A DNA stretch of 64,000 nt, from the NCBI GenBank assembly GCA_023435725.1, contig JAEYRD010000056.1:62001-126000 (forward strand). The letters are read 5' to 3'. Below, piece by piece: positions 1 to 8,948 of this stretch. The first letter of the stretch is position 1. Every line of letters begins with the position of its first letter. The position numbers were made by a program, and so were the translations under genes. The DNA comes from Pseudomonadota bacterium. GTDB taxonomy: Bacteria > Pseudomonadota > Alphaproteobacteria > Rhizobiales > Xanthobacteraceae. The notes beneath the pieces are model-generated. The model worked only from the letters and a program-made list of their open reading frames with translations. It was not told the origin of the DNA and searched no databases.

Positions 1-536
1 TGCTGGCGCAGGCGCGCTGCGCCGATATCGTTGTCAGCGGCGGACACAGCCCGGCCTTCTCCGACGCTTTCGCGCTCGCAAGCCCCAAGGATCTGGTGAT
101 GCAGACGGGCCGCCCGCTTCTGGTCGTCCCCGACCGGGTCAACTGGCTCGATCTGCGCAGCGTGCTGGTGGCGTGGAAGGACACGCCGGAATCGCGGCGC
201 GCGGTGGCGGACGCGCTGCCGATGCTGCGCAAGGCGAGGGACGTCACCATCGTCGAGATCCCGGAGCAGGACGACGACCCTTCGGCCGTGATGGCTGGCG
301 TCACCGACGTCGCCGCCTGGCTCGCCCGCCATGGCGTCACCGCGACGGCGCGCGGCGCGAAGCCCGTGCGGAACGAAACCGCCGCCGCGCAATTGGACAA
401 GATTGCAGGCGACGTCGGGGCCGGCCTGATCGTTGCGGGGGCCTATGGGCATTCGAGGTTTCGCGAGCTGATCCTCGGAGGCGTCACCCAATATCTGGTC
501 ACTCAATCCGCCCGCTGCGTGCTGCTGTCGCACTGA
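1..536 (+). CDS. Universal stress protein (UspA family), 5' truncated by window edge
   Basis: The reading frame is open from base 3, so the N-terminus lies outside the window; the Met at 96 is internal. The visible part holds the end of one Usp-like segment (LLVVP) and a complete C-terminal one with alternating strands and helices. A GAYGHSRFRELILGG stretch near the end matches the nucleotide-binding glycine motif of ATP-binding Usp proteins, although the usual final Ser/Thr is Gly. Soluble and cytoplasmic. The CBS-domain gene follows after 37 bp on the same strand, so the two are probably cotranscribed. Their position before fixNOQP suggests a role in low-oxygen or energy stress, which is inference. 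Confidence 0.8.
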   Translation, partial: LAQARCADIVVSGGHSPAFSDAFALASPKDLVMQTGRPLLVVPDRVNWLDLRSVLVAWKDTPESRRAVADALPMLRKARDVTIVEIPEQDDDPSAVMAGVTDVAAWLARHGVTATARGAKPVRNETAAAQLDKIAGDVGAGLIVAGAYGHSRFRELILGGVTQYLVTQSARCVLLSH

Positions 537-573
537 CTGCCACCGGCCAAAAGCGAAGCGAGGAGGACGCGCC

Positions 574-999
574 GTGTACAGATTTCTTGAGCAGACCGTC
601 GACGGCTACATGACGCGCGACGTCAAGACGGTGAATCGTGAGCTCGATATGCTCGAGCTCAGCGAGATGTTCGAACGCGACGATTTCAACAGCTATCCGG
701 TCGAAGACGACGGACAGGTCGTCGGCATTGTCACCAAATTCGATATCCTGAAGTGCTTCGCCTTCACGCCGAGCCAGATGCTGCCGCGCTATCACGACCT
801 GATGAGCCGCAAGATCGGCGACGTCATGACGCCGGAGTTCATCTATGTCAGCCCCGACACGCGGCTGACGCGGGTGCTCCAGATCATGGTCGAGCACCGC
901 ATCAGGAGCATCATCGTGCTCGACGGTGCGCAGAAGCTGGTCGGAATCATCGCCCGCGAGGACGTGATTACGGCGCTCAAGGCGACCGCGCGCGACTGA
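574..999 (+). CDS. Two-CBS-domain protein
   Basis: 141 aa, GTG start eight bases after an AGGAGG ribosome site (561-566). Two CBS modules fill the protein: residues about 8-62 (YMTRDVKTV ... VVGIVTKFDIL) and about 80-138 (VMTPEFIYV ... LVGIIAREDVI). CBS pairs usually bind adenine nucleotides and regulate a partner; with no fused enzyme or transporter here, this is a stand-alone sensor of unknown target. It lies downstream of a stress protein gene and upstream of the oxidase operon, separated from fixN by its own FixK-type promoter region. Confidence 0.85.
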   Translation: MYRFLEQTVDGYMTRDVKTVNRELDMLELSEMFERDDFNSYPVEDDGQVVGIVTKFDILKCFAFTPSQMLPRYHDLMSRKIGDVMTPEFIYVSPDTRLTRVLQIMVEHRIRSIIVLDGAQKLVGIIAREDVITALKATARD

Positions 1000-1031
1000 C
1001 GGAACATCCGCAACAGAAGAGGGGATTGCCG

Positions 1032-1051
1032 CCTCCGTGATTTCACGGAGG
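1032..1051. repeat. Perfect inverted repeat upstream of fixN
   Basis: CCTCCGTGA and TCACGGAGG are exact complements separated by two bases. There is no T-tract, so it is either a weak stem-loop ending the upstream CBS transcript or an operator. It sits about 95 bp before the FixK box. Confidence 0.5.
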
Positions 1052-1144
1052 TGGTGGCCATTTGCGTCGTGCGATGGGCCACGCAAGTATTTGATTTTTC
1101 TGCCTCATGGCCGGCTCGCTCGGATTAACAGAAATCCATCTGTC

Positions 1145-1158
1145 TTGATTTCAATCAA
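1145..1158 (+). promoter_or_regulatory. FixK/FNR box of fixNOQP
   Basis: TTGATTTCAATCAA is a perfect dyad of the TTGA-N6-TCAA class bound by FixK2/FNR proteins. Its centre is about 63 bp before the fixN start codon, leaving room for an activator-type promoter (site at about -41.5, start near 1193). FixK2 control of fixNOQP under microoxia is established in Bradyrhizobium. Confidence 0.9.
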
Positions 1159-1214
1159 TTCCCCGCGAGGGTGAATGTGGTTTCTGGCCCCGTGTTCTTT
1201 CAGAGAGAATCCGC

Positions 1215-2864
1215 ATGAGCCAGCCCTCCAACTCAAAATCCATGACCATCGGTGAAAGCGGCTTGGCTGTCGTGTTCGCAGTCACCGCCTTCCTTTGCGT
1301 AATCGCCGCGGCCAAGGCGCTCGACGGGCCCTTCGCCTTCCATGCCGGGCTCAGCGCGTTGGCGAGCCTGGTTGCGGTGTTTGGCATCATCAACCGCTAC
1401 TTCGATCGTCCGCCGGAGCTGGCGCCGGCGGAGATCAACGGGCGTGTCAACTACAACATGGGCCCGATCAAGTTCTCCTCCTTCATGGCGATGTTCTGGG
1501 GCATTGCCGGATTCCTGGTCGGTCTCATCATCGCCTCGCAGCTGGCCTGGCCCGCGCTGAACCTCGATCTGCCCTGGACCAGCTTCGGCCGCCTGCGCCC
1601 GCTGCACACCTCCGCGGTGATCTTCGCCTTCGGTGGCAATGTGCTGATCGCCTCGTCCTTCTATGTGGTGCAGAAGTCGTGCCGCGTGCGCCTTGCCGGC
1701 GATCTCGCGCCCTGGTTCGTCGTGATCGGCTACAACTTCTTCATCCTGATCGCCGGCACCGGCTATCTGCTCGGCGTCACCCAGTCCAAGGAATATGCCG
1801 AGCCCGAATGGTACGCCGACCTGTGGCTGACCATCGTCTGGGTCGTCTATCTGCTCGTCTTCCTCGCCACCGTCATCAAGCGCAAGGAGCCGCATATCTT
1901 CGTCGCGAACTGGTTCTATCTCGCCTTCATCGTGACGATCGCGGTCCTGCATCTCGGCAACAACCCGGCGCTGCCCGTTTCGGTGTTCGGCTCCAAGTCC
2001 TACGTCGCCTGGGGCGGCATCCAGGACGCCATGTTCCAGTGGTGGTACGGCCATAACGCGGTCGGCTTCTTCCTGACCGCCGGCTTCCTCGCCATCATGT
2101 ACTACTTCATCCCGAAGCGCGCCGAGCGGCCGATCTATTCCTACCGGCTGTCGATCATCCACTTCTGGGCGCTGATCTTCCTCTACATCTGGGCCGGTCC
2201 CCACCATCTGCACTACACGGCGCTGCCGGACTGGACGCAGACGCTCGGCATGACCTTCTCGATCATGCTGTGGATGCCCTCCTGGGGCGGCATGATCAAC
2301 GGCCTGATGACGCTGTCGGGCGCCTGGGACAAGCTGCGCACCGATCCCGTGCTGCGCATGCTCGTCGTCTCCGTCGCCTTCTACGGCATGTCGACCTTCG
2401 AAGGCCCGATGATGTCGATCAAGGTGGTCAACTCGCTCAGCCACTACACCGACTGGACCATCGGCCACGTGCATTCCGGCGCGCTCGGCTGGGTCGGGTT
2501 CGTCTCCTTCGGCGCGCTCTACTGCCTGGTGCCGTGGGCCTGGAATCGCAAGGGCCTCTACAGTCTCAAGCTGGTCAACTGGCACTTCTGGATCGCTACG
2601 CTCGGCATCGTCCTCTACATCTCGGCGATGTGGGTGTCCGGCATCCTCCAGGGTCTGATGTGGCGCGCCTATACCTCGCTTGGCTTCCTCGAATATTCCT
2701 TCATCGAGACCGTCGAGGCGATGCATCCCTTCTACATCATCCGTGCCGCCGGCGGCGCGCTGTTCCTGATCGGCTCGCTGATCATGGCCTACAATCTCTG
2801 GATGACCGTTCGCGTCGGCGAGGCGGAAGTCCAGATGCCCGTCGCTCTTCAGCCGGCGGAATGA
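1215..2864 (+). CDS. fixN: cbb3 cytochrome oxidase subunit I (CcoN/FixN)
   Basis: 549 aa, polytopic inner-membrane catalytic subunit that reduces O2 at a heme b3-CuB centre with high oxygen affinity. All ligands are visible: H131 and H420 (low-spin heme b), H418 (heme b3), and H280, H330, H331 (CuB). Tyr324 sits where the His-Tyr cross-link Tyr is expected; the spacing of these residues matches characterised cbb3 enzymes. About 70 N-terminal residues precede the conserved core, with two extra hydrophobic segments, as in rhizobial FixN. First gene of fixNOQP, 11 bp before fixO, under the FixK box at 1145. Confidence 0.97.
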   Translation: MSQPSNSKSMTIGESGLAVVFAVTAFLCVIAAAKALDGPFAFHAGLSALASLVAVFGIINRYFDRPPELAPAEINGRVNYNMGPIKFSSFMAMFWGIAGFLVGLIIASQLAWPALNLDLPWTSFGRLRPLHTSAVIFAFGGNVLIASSFYVVQKSCRVRLAGDLAPWFVVIGYNFFILIAGTGYLLGVTQSKEYAEPEWYADLWLTIVWVVYLLVFLATVIKRKEPHIFVANWFYLAFIVTIAVLHLGNNPALPVSVFGSKSYVAWGGIQDAMFQWWYGHNAVGFFLTAGFLAIMYYFIPKRAERPIYSYRLSIIHFWALIFLYIWAGPHHLHYTALPDWTQTLGMTFSIMLWMPSWGGMINGLMTLSGAWDKLRTDPVLRMLVVSVAFYGMSTFEGPMMSIKVVNSLSHYTDWTIGHVHSGALGWVGFVSFGALYCLVPWAWNRKGLYSLKLVNWHFWIATLGIVLYISAMWVSGILQGLMWRAYTSLGFLEYSFIETVEAMHPFYIIRAAGGALFLIGSLIMAYNLWMTVRVGEAEVQMPVALQPAE

Positions 2865-2875
2865 GGAGCTCCACC

Positions 2876-3610
2876 ATGTCGTTCTGGACACGCCACCAAA
2901 TCTTCGAAAAGAACTCGATCATCCTGATCGTCGGCATCCTGCTGGTGATCTCGATCGGCGGTCTCGTCGAGATCACGCCGCTGTTCTACCTCAAGAGCAC
3001 GATCGAGGCGGTCGACGGCGTCAGGCCGTACACGCCGCTGGAGCTCGCGGGCCGCAACGTCTACGTCCGCGAGGGCTGCTATCTCTGCCATTCGCAGATG
3101 ATCCGTCCCTTGCGCGACGAGGTCGAGCGTTACGGCCACTTCTCGCTTGCCGCCGAGAGCATGTACGACCACCCGTTCCAGTGGGGCTCGAAGCGCACCG
3201 GACCGGACCTTGCCCGCGTCGGTGCCAAATATTCCGACGACTGGCACGTTACCCATCTGACCAACCCGCGCGCGATCGTGCCGCAGTCGGTCATGCCGGG
3301 CTATTCGTTCCTGGCCCACAATGAAGTCGATCCGGACACGATCGCCGACCACATGCGCACGCAGAGGGCTGTCGGCGTGCCCTACACCGACGACCAGATT
3401 GCGAACGCAGCCGCCGACCTGAAGGCCCAGGCAGATCCGGACAATGCCGGCACCGATGCCTTCAGCAAGCGTTACGCCAAGGCGGCCGTCCGCAACTTCG
3501 ACGGCAAGCCCGGCACGCCGACCGAGATGGACGCGCTGATCGCCTACCTGCAGATGCTCGGCACGCTGGTCGACTTCAAGATCTACAACGAGAAAGCCAA
3601 TCTTCGCTGA
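2876..3610 (+). CDS. fixO: cbb3 oxidase monoheme subunit II (CcoO/FixO)
   Basis: 244 aa. ATG at 2876 follows AGGAG and fits the family start MSFWTRHQ. One N-terminal membrane anchor (residues about 15-37, ending near the LVEITPLF segment) is followed by a periplasmic c-type domain with a single C-Y-L-C-H heme site (Cys68, Cys71, His72). A downstream VMPGYSF segment offers the Met axial ligand. It passes electrons from the diheme subunit FixP to FixN. Length is normal for the family. Confidence 0.96.
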   Translation: MSFWTRHQIFEKNSIILIVGILLVISIGGLVEITPLFYLKSTIEAVDGVRPYTPLELAGRNVYVREGCYLCHSQMIRPLRDEVERYGHFSLAAESMYDHPFQWGSKRTGPDLARVGAKYSDDWHVTHLTNPRAIVPQSVMPGYSFLAHNEVDPDTIADHMRTQRAVGVPYTDDQIANAAADLKAQADPDNAGTDAFSKRYAKAAVRNFDGKPGTPTEMDALIAYLQMLGTLVDFKIYNEKANLR

Positions 3611-3623
3611 GAAGGCATGAACG

Positions 3624-3788
3624 ATGAAAGCCATCCTGACACTCGACAATCTCGCGTCCGGTCTCGTGACCACGATCTGGACGCCGGTGTTCGTCGCGAT
3701 CTTTCTCGCGATCATCGCCTACGCATTCTGGCCTCGCAACAAGGCCGCTTTCGACGAAGCGGCGAGCCTGCCGTTGCGGGAGGAGTAA
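3624..3788 (+). CDS. fixQ: cbb3 oxidase small subunit (CcoQ/FixQ)
   Basis: 54 aa. A single membrane helix (IWTPVFVAIFLAIIAYAFW, residues about 19-37) is followed by a short charged cytoplasmic tail. CcoQ stabilises the oxidase complex and is not catalytic. It sits between fixO and fixP, 13 bp after fixO and 6 bp before fixP, the standard rhizobial order. Confidence 0.93.
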   Translation: MKAILTLDNLASGLVTTIWTPVFVAIFLAIIAYAFWPRNKAAFDEAASLPLREE

Positions 3789-3794
3789 GAGATC

Positions 3795-4670
3795 ATGACC
3801 GATCATCATAGCGACATCGATTCCGTCTCCGGCAAGTCCACCACCGGACATGAGTGGGACGGCATCAAGGAGCTCAACACGCCGCTGCCGCGCTGGTGGG
3901 TGATCTGCTTCTACCTCACCATCATCTGGTCGATAGGCTATTGGATCGTCTATCCGGCCTGGCCGCTGATCTCGAGCCATACGACCGGGCTGCTCGGCTA
4001 CTCGACGCGCGCCAGCCTCGCGGTGGAACTCGCCAATCTCGAGGCGCTCCGCGGCGAGAAGATGGCGGCGTTGGCGGCGGCGCCGCTCGCCGACATCGAG
4101 AAGGACCCGGCCTTGCTGGCGCTCGCCCGCGCCAAGGGCAGGACCGTGTTCGGCGACAATTGCGCGCCGTGCCACGGCAGCGGCGCTGCGGGTGCGAAGG
4201 GCTTTCCGAACCTGAACGACGACGACTGGCTGTGGGGCGGCACGCTCGAGCAGATCATGCAGACCATCCAGTTCGGCGCGCGCTCCGGCCACGCCAAGAC
4301 GCATGAAGGCCAGATGCTCGCCTTCGGCAAGGACGGCGTGCTGAAGCCGGACGAGATCGTCACGGTGGCCAACTACGTGCGGTCGCTGTCGAGGCTTCCG
4401 ACCCGCAACGGCTATGACGCGGCCAAGGGCGAGAAGATCTTCACCGAGAACTGCGTCGCCTGCCACGGCGATGGCGGCAAGGGCAACCAGGAGATGGGCG
4501 CACCGAACCTGACCGACAAGATCTGGCTCTATGGCTCTGACGAGGCGACGCTGATCGAGACCATCAGCCAGGGCCGCGCCGGCGTGATGCCGGCCTGGGA
4601 AGGGCGGCTCGACCCCGCCACGGTCAAGGCGATGGCGGTCTACGTCCACTCGCTGGGCGGTGGAAAATAG
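3795..4670 (+). CDS. fixP: cbb3 oxidase diheme subunit III (CcoP/FixP)
   Basis: 291 aa. The N-terminus begins cytoplasmic with HEWDGIKELNTPLPRWW, a hallmark of CcoP, then one membrane helix (about 34-56). Two periplasmic cytochrome c domains follow, with heme sites C-A-P-C-H (Cys123-His127) and C-V-A-C-H (Cys220-His224). Met ligands are available downstream of each site (for example GVMPAW in the second). It accepts electrons from the bc1/cytochrome c pool. Last gene of fixNOQP; a GC-rich stem-loop follows at 4685. Confidence 0.96.
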   Translation: MTDHHSDIDSVSGKSTTGHEWDGIKELNTPLPRWWVICFYLTIIWSIGYWIVYPAWPLISSHTTGLLGYSTRASLAVELANLEALRGEKMAALAAAPLADIEKDPALLALARAKGRTVFGDNCAPCHGSGAAGAKGFPNLNDDDWLWGGTLEQIMQTIQFGARSGHAKTHEGQMLAFGKDGVLKPDEIVTVANYVRSLSRLPTRNGYDAAKGEKIFTENCVACHGDGGKGNQEMGAPNLTDKIWLYGSDEATLIETISQGRAGVMPAWEGRLDPATVKAMAVYVHSLGGGK

Positions 4671-4684
4671 CCGACTGGAGACAG

Positions 4685-4710
4685 GCGGGGGCGAACAAAA
4701 GTGCCCCCGC
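4685..4710 (+). terminator. Stem-loop after fixNOQP (terminator-like, no T-tract)
   Basis: GCGGGGGC and GCCCCCGC pair perfectly around a ten-base A-rich loop, 14 bp after the fixP stop and directly abutting the next FixK box. Without a T run it may only partly stop transcription, allowing read-through into fixGHIS. Confidence 0.5.
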
Positions 4711-4724
4711 TTGAGCTGGATCAA
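4711..4724 (+). promoter_or_regulatory. FixK/FNR box of fixGHIS
   Basis: TTGAGCTGGATCAA matches TTGA-N6-TCAA exactly. Its centre is about 65 bp before the fixG start, the same geometry as the box upstream of fixN, so the assembly operon should respond to the same low-oxygen regulator. Confidence 0.88.
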
Positions 4725-4782
4725 CTGACGCGGCGGCGTTGGGTCTAGGTCTAATCGCACCTTTTTGAGAAGTTCTAGAGCG

Positions 4783-6246
4783 ATGAACAAGACCGTGAAC
4801 CCGAACGAACTCATATCGGACGACGACAACGGGCCGCTCTACATGGCCCGCAAGAAGGTGTATCCCCAGAGCACCTCCGGTACGTTCCGCCGGATCAAAT
4901 GGGGCCTGATGGCGTTCTGCCTCGGCGTCTACTACTTCCTGCCGTTCGTGCGCTGGAATCGCGGCCTCGGCGCCCCCAGCCAGGCGGTGCTGATCGATCT
5001 CCCCAACAGCCGCTTCTACTTCTTCTTCATCGAGCTGTGGCCGCAGGAAGTCTACTACTTCACCGGCCTGTTGATCGTGGCTGCCGTGGCGTTGTTCCTG
5101 ATGAACTCGGTCGGCGGCCGCATCTGGTGCGGCTATCTCTGCCCCCAGACGGTGTGGACCGACCTGTTCTACGCCGTCGAGCGGTTCGTCGAGGGCGACC
5201 GCCGCGAGCGGATGAAGAAAGACAAGGCATCCGGTCTGACACTGCGGCGCGTCTCCGAGATCGCGCTCAAGCACTCGATCTGGCTCATGATCGCGTGGTG
5301 GACCGGTGGCGCCTGGGTGCTCTATTTCAGTGACGCCCCGACCCTGGTGAAGGAGCTCGTGACCTTTCAGGCGCCGATGGTCGCCTATATCTGGATCGGC
5401 ATCCTCACCGCCACGACCTATCTGCTCGCCGGCTACATGCGCGAGCAGGTCTGCACCTATATGTGCCCGTGGCCACGCATCCAGGCGGCGCTCACCGACG
5501 AGTGGGCGCTCAACGTCACCTACCGTTACGATCGCGGCGAGAAGCGCACGTCGGTCAAGAAGGCGGCCGAGCTGCGTGCGCTCGGGGAGCAGGTCGGCGA
5601 CTGCGTCGACTGCTACCAGTGCGTCGCGGTCTGCCCGACCGGCATCGACATCCGCAACGGGCCGCAGCTCGAATGCATCCAGTGCGGGCTCTGCATCGAC
5701 GCCTGCGACAACGTGATGACGAAGATCGGCAGGCCGACCCGGCTGATCGGCTACGACAACGACATCAACATCCATCGCCGCCAGGAAGGCAAGGCGCCGA
5801 TCTACCGGATCGTGCGGCCCCGCACCATTGTCTATAGCGCCATCATCGCGGCTGTCGGCGGCATCATGGTGTACACGCTGGCGACGCGCAGCCTGCTCGA
5901 CGTCAACGTGCTGCACGATCGCAACCCGGTCGCGGTCAAGCTCAGCGACGGCTCGATCCGCAACGCCTACACGGTCCGGCTGCTGAACAAGAGCGGCTAT
6001 GATCGCGTCATCGCGATCGACGCGGACGGCCCGGTCAACGCGACGATCCATGTCGTCGGCGTCGATTCGGTGACGCCGGACCGACCGATGATCGTGATCC
6101 CGCGCGACTCGACCAGCGAGCTGCGCCTGCTCGTCACCGCTCCGGCGGAGAGCAATCCGGAGAAGTCGATCCCGGTCCGCTTCCACGTCACCGATATCGG
6201 GCTCGGCGAGGCCGCTTCCGCGACCGACAATTTCGTCTCGCCGTAA
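4783..6246 (+). CDS. fixG: cbb3 oxidase assembly ferredoxin-like protein (CcoG/FixG)
   Basis: 487 aa membrane iron-sulfur protein required for cbb3 biogenesis, thought to reduce copper for insertion. Several membrane segments occur in the first 260 residues and one near 350-370. Membrane-flanking Cys pairs read CGYLCPQ and CTYMCPW. Two ferredoxin-type cluster motifs follow (CVDCYQCVAVCP and CIQCGLCIDACD). An Ig-like C-terminal domain ends the protein. ATG at 4783 is preferred to an in-frame TTG at 4765. Start of fixGHIS, 15 bp before fixH. Confidence 0.95.
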   Translation: MNKTVNPNELISDDDNGPLYMARKKVYPQSTSGTFRRIKWGLMAFCLGVYYFLPFVRWNRGLGAPSQAVLIDLPNSRFYFFFIELWPQEVYYFTGLLIVAAVALFLMNSVGGRIWCGYLCPQTVWTDLFYAVERFVEGDRRERMKKDKASGLTLRRVSEIALKHSIWLMIAWWTGGAWVLYFSDAPTLVKELVTFQAPMVAYIWIGILTATTYLLAGYMREQVCTYMCPWPRIQAALTDEWALNVTYRYDRGEKRTSVKKAAELRALGEQVGDCVDCYQCVAVCPTGIDIRNGPQLECIQCGLCIDACDNVMTKIGRPTRLIGYDNDINIHRRQEGKAPIYRIVRPRTIVYSAIIAAVGGIMVYTLATRSLLDVNVLHDRNPVAVKLSDGSIRNAYTVRLLNKSGYDRVIAIDADGPVNATIHVVGVDSVTPDRPMIVIPRDSTSELRLLVTAPAESNPEKSIPVRFHVTDIGLGEAASATDNFVSP

Positions 6247-6261
6247 GGCCAGGAGAGTGCC

Positions 6262-6747
6262 ATGGCATCCAAGCCTCTGACCGGAACCAAGGTCTTCCTG
6301 ATGCTCGTCGCCTTCTTCGGCGTCGTCATCGGCGTCAATGGGATCATGATGAAGCTCGCGATCGCGACGCTGCCCGGCACCGACGTCGACAGCCCCTATG
6401 CCGCAGGTCTTACCTATGACCGCGAGATATCGGCGGCGCACGACCAGGCCGCGCGCAAGTGGCAGGTCAACGCCCATATCGAACGCCGCGCCGACGGCGG
6501 TGCCGCGCTTCAGGTCGAGGCGCGCGACGCGGCCGGCCGGCCGGTGACGGGCTTGAAGTTCGGCGGACGCCTGGAGCGGCCGACCGACAAGCGCGCCGAT
6601 CTTCCGGTTGAGCTCGCGGAGACCGGTATCGGCATCTATCGCGGCTCCGCCACGACCGTTGCACCGGGCCAGTGGGATCTGGTGATCGAGGGCGAGGCGC
6701 GGGGCGAGCGCGTGTTCCTGTCGCGCAACCGCGTGATCCTGAACTGA
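6262..6747 (+). CDS. fixH: cbb3 oxidase assembly protein FixH
   Basis: 161 aa. One N-terminal membrane helix (residues about 10-32, VFLMLVAFFGVVIGVNGIMM) and a periplasmic beta-rich domain typical of the FixH/YtkA-like family. Likely assists copper delivery to CuB with FixI. AGGAG lies ten bases before the ATG. It is 11 bp before fixI. Confidence 0.93.
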   Translation: MASKPLTGTKVFLMLVAFFGVVIGVNGIMMKLAIATLPGTDVDSPYAAGLTYDREISAAHDQAARKWQVNAHIERRADGGAALQVEARDAAGRPVTGLKFGGRLERPTDKRADLPVELAETGIGIYRGSATTVAPGQWDLVIEGEARGERVFLSRNRVILN

Positions 6748-6758
6748 GGGATTTCGTC

Positions 6759-8948
6759 ATGCAGGTCACGCGGGACTTTTCGCATTACGTCCGGACCGCG
6801 GGCGAGGGCCTCCAGCACATCGATCTCGCGGTCGAGGGCGTTCACTGCGCCGGCTGCATGGCCAAGATCGAGCGCGGCCTTTCGGCCATACCCGACGTCA
6901 CGCTGGCGCGCGTGAACCTCACCGACCGCCGCGTCGCGCTGGAGTGGAAGCAGGGCACGCTCGACCCGGCCCGCTTCATCGATCGGCTCGAGGAACTCGG
7001 CTACAAGGCCTATCCTTTCGAGACCGAGAGCGCGGAAGCGACCGAGGTCGCCGAATCGCGCTTCCTGCTGCGCTGCCTCGGCGTCGCCGCGTTTGCCACC
7101 ATGAACGTGATGATGCTGTCGATCCCGGTGTGGTCGGGCAACGTCTCGGACATGCTGCCCGAGCAGCGCGACTTCTTCCACTGGCTGTCGGCTCTGATCG
7201 CATTGCCGGCGGCGGCCTATGCCGGCCAGCCGTTCTTCCGCTCGGCCTGGCGCGCGCTGTCGGCGAAGACGACCAACATGGACGTGCCGATCTCGATCGG
7301 CGTGATCCTCGCGCTCGGCATGTCCGTGGTCGAGACCATCCATCACGCCGAGCACGCCTATTTCGATGCGGCGATCATGCTGCTCACCTTCCTGCTGGTG
7401 GGCCGCTTCCTCGACCAGAACATGCGGCGGCGGACCCGCGCGGTCGCGGGCAATCTCGCGGCGCTGAAGGCGGAGACAGCGGCCAAATTCGTCGGGCCCG
7501 ACGAGATCTCGCAGGTGCCGGTGGCGGCGATCCATTCCGGCGACATCGTGTTGCTGCGGCCCGGCGAGCGCTGCGCGGTCGACGGCACCGTGATCGAGGG
7601 GCGCTCCGAGATCGACCAGAGCCTGATCACCGGCGAGACGCTCTATGTCACGGCCGAGCACGGCACGCCGGTCTATGCCGGATCGATGAACATCTCGGGT
7701 ACGCTGCGGGTGCGGGTCTCGGCGGCGTCGGAGGCGACGCTGCTCGCGGAGATCACGCGGTTGCTCGACAACGCGTTGCAGGCGCGCTCGCGCTACATGC
7801 GGCTCGCCGACCGCGCCTCGCGGCTCTACGCACCTGTCGTGCACGCGACCGCGCTCCTCACCATCATCGGTTGGGTCATTGCCGGCGCAGGTTGGCATGA
7901 TGCGATCGTCACCGGCGTTGCCGTGCTGATCATCACCTGTCCCTGCGCGCTCGGCCTTGCGATCCCGACCGTGCAGACGGTGGCCTCGGGCGCGATGTTC
8001 AAGGCAGGCGTGCTGCTCAATTCCGGCGATGCGATCGAGCGCCTGGCCGAAGCGGACCACGTCATCTTCGACAAGACCGGCACGCTGACGCTGCCCGATC
8101 TGGAGGTGATGAACGCGGCCGACATTCCCGCCGATATTTTCGAGCTCGCCGGCCGACTTGCGCTGTCGAGCCATCATCCGGTGGCCGCGGCGGTCGCGCA
8201 GGCCGCCGGGGCCCGATCGCCCGTTGTCGGTGCGGTCGAGGAGGCCGGGCAGGGCGTACGCGCGACGGTCGATGGCGTCGATATCCGTCTTGGCCGTGCG
8301 TCCTTCTGCGGCGCCGAGGCGTTGATCGGCGGCACCACGCTTGATCCCGAAGCCTCGATCGTGGCCTTCAGCAAGGGCAGCGACAAATTCATCCTCTCGG
8401 TGCGGCAGGGCCTGCGCCCGGATGCCCAGGCCGTGATCGCGGCGCTGAAGGCGCGCAACATCGGCATCGAGATCCTCTCCGGCGACCGGGAGCCCGCGGT
8501 GATCGCGGCGGCGCGTGCGCTGGGCATCGCCGAATGGCGCGCCGGTGTCACGCCGGCCGATAAGATCGCGCGGATCGAGGAACTGAAGCAGCGGGGCGCA
8601 AAAGTGCTGATGGTCGGCGACGGTATGAACGATGCGCCATCGCTGGCGGCGGCTCATGTCTCGATGTCGCCGATCTCAGCCGCCCATCTCAGCCAGGCCA
8701 CCGCCGATCTCGTCTTCCTCGGCCGGCCGCTGGCGCCGGTCGTGGCCGCCATCGACTCCGCGCGCAAGGCGCTGCACCTGATGCGGCAAAACCTCTGGCT
8801 TGCGATCGGCTATAATGTCCTCGCCGTTCCGGTCGCGATCAGCGGCGTCGTGACGCCCCTGATTGCGGCGGCTGCCATGAGCGGATCGTCGATCCTAGTC
8901 ATGCTGAATTCGCTGCGCGCACGCAGCGCCTCGCGGGAGATCGTGTGA
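6759..8948 (+). CDS. fixI: Copper-exporting P1B-type ATPase (CcoI/FixI)
   Basis: 729 aa. The N-terminal HMA domain carries C-A-G-C (Cys30, Cys33); the membrane metal site is C-P-C (Cys394, Cys396); the phosphorylated aspartate is Asp438 in DKTGTLT; the hinge GDGMNDAPS is near the C-terminus. FixI-type pumps move copper slowly to the periplasm for loading of the cbb3 binuclear centre, not for detoxification. ATG at 6759 follows GAGGGATTTC and gives a start MQVTRDFSHY typical of rhizobial FixI; an upstream in-frame start would overlap fixH. Its stop overlaps fixS (TGATG). Confidence 0.95.
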   Translation: MQVTRDFSHYVRTAGEGLQHIDLAVEGVHCAGCMAKIERGLSAIPDVTLARVNLTDRRVALEWKQGTLDPARFIDRLEELGYKAYPFETESAEATEVAESRFLLRCLGVAAFATMNVMMLSIPVWSGNVSDMLPEQRDFFHWLSALIALPAAAYAGQPFFRSAWRALSAKTTNMDVPISIGVILALGMSVVETIHHAEHAYFDAAIMLLTFLLVGRFLDQNMRRRTRAVAGNLAALKAETAAKFVGPDEISQVPVAAIHSGDIVLLRPGERCAVDGTVIEGRSEIDQSLITGETLYVTAEHGTPVYAGSMNISGTLRVRVSAASEATLLAEITRLLDNALQARSRYMRLADRASRLYAPVVHATALLTIIGWVIAGAGWHDAIVTGVAVLIITCPCALGLAIPTVQTVASGAMFKAGVLLNSGDAIERLAEADHVIFDKTGTLTLPDLEVMNAADIPADIFELAGRLALSSHHPVAAAVAQAAGARSPVVGAVEEAGQGVRATVDGVDIRLGRASFCGAEALIGGTTLDPEASIVAFSKGSDKFILSVRQGLRPDAQAVIAALKARNIGIEILSGDREPAVIAAARALGIAEWRAGVTPADKIARIEELKQRGAKVLMVGDGMNDAPSLAAAHVSMSPISAAHLSQATADLVFLGRPLAPVVAAIDSARKALHLMRQNLWLAIGYNVLAVPVAISGVVTPLIAAAAMSGSSILVMLNSLRARSASREIV

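Noticed and set aside
1233..8657. Very long open frames on the minus strand opposite fixN, fixG and fixI (up to 673 codons)
   Set aside because: They mirror the codon positions of strongly conserved plus-strand genes, are rich in Arg/His/Asp low-complexity sequence and have no recognisable domains. They are a GC-bias artefact.
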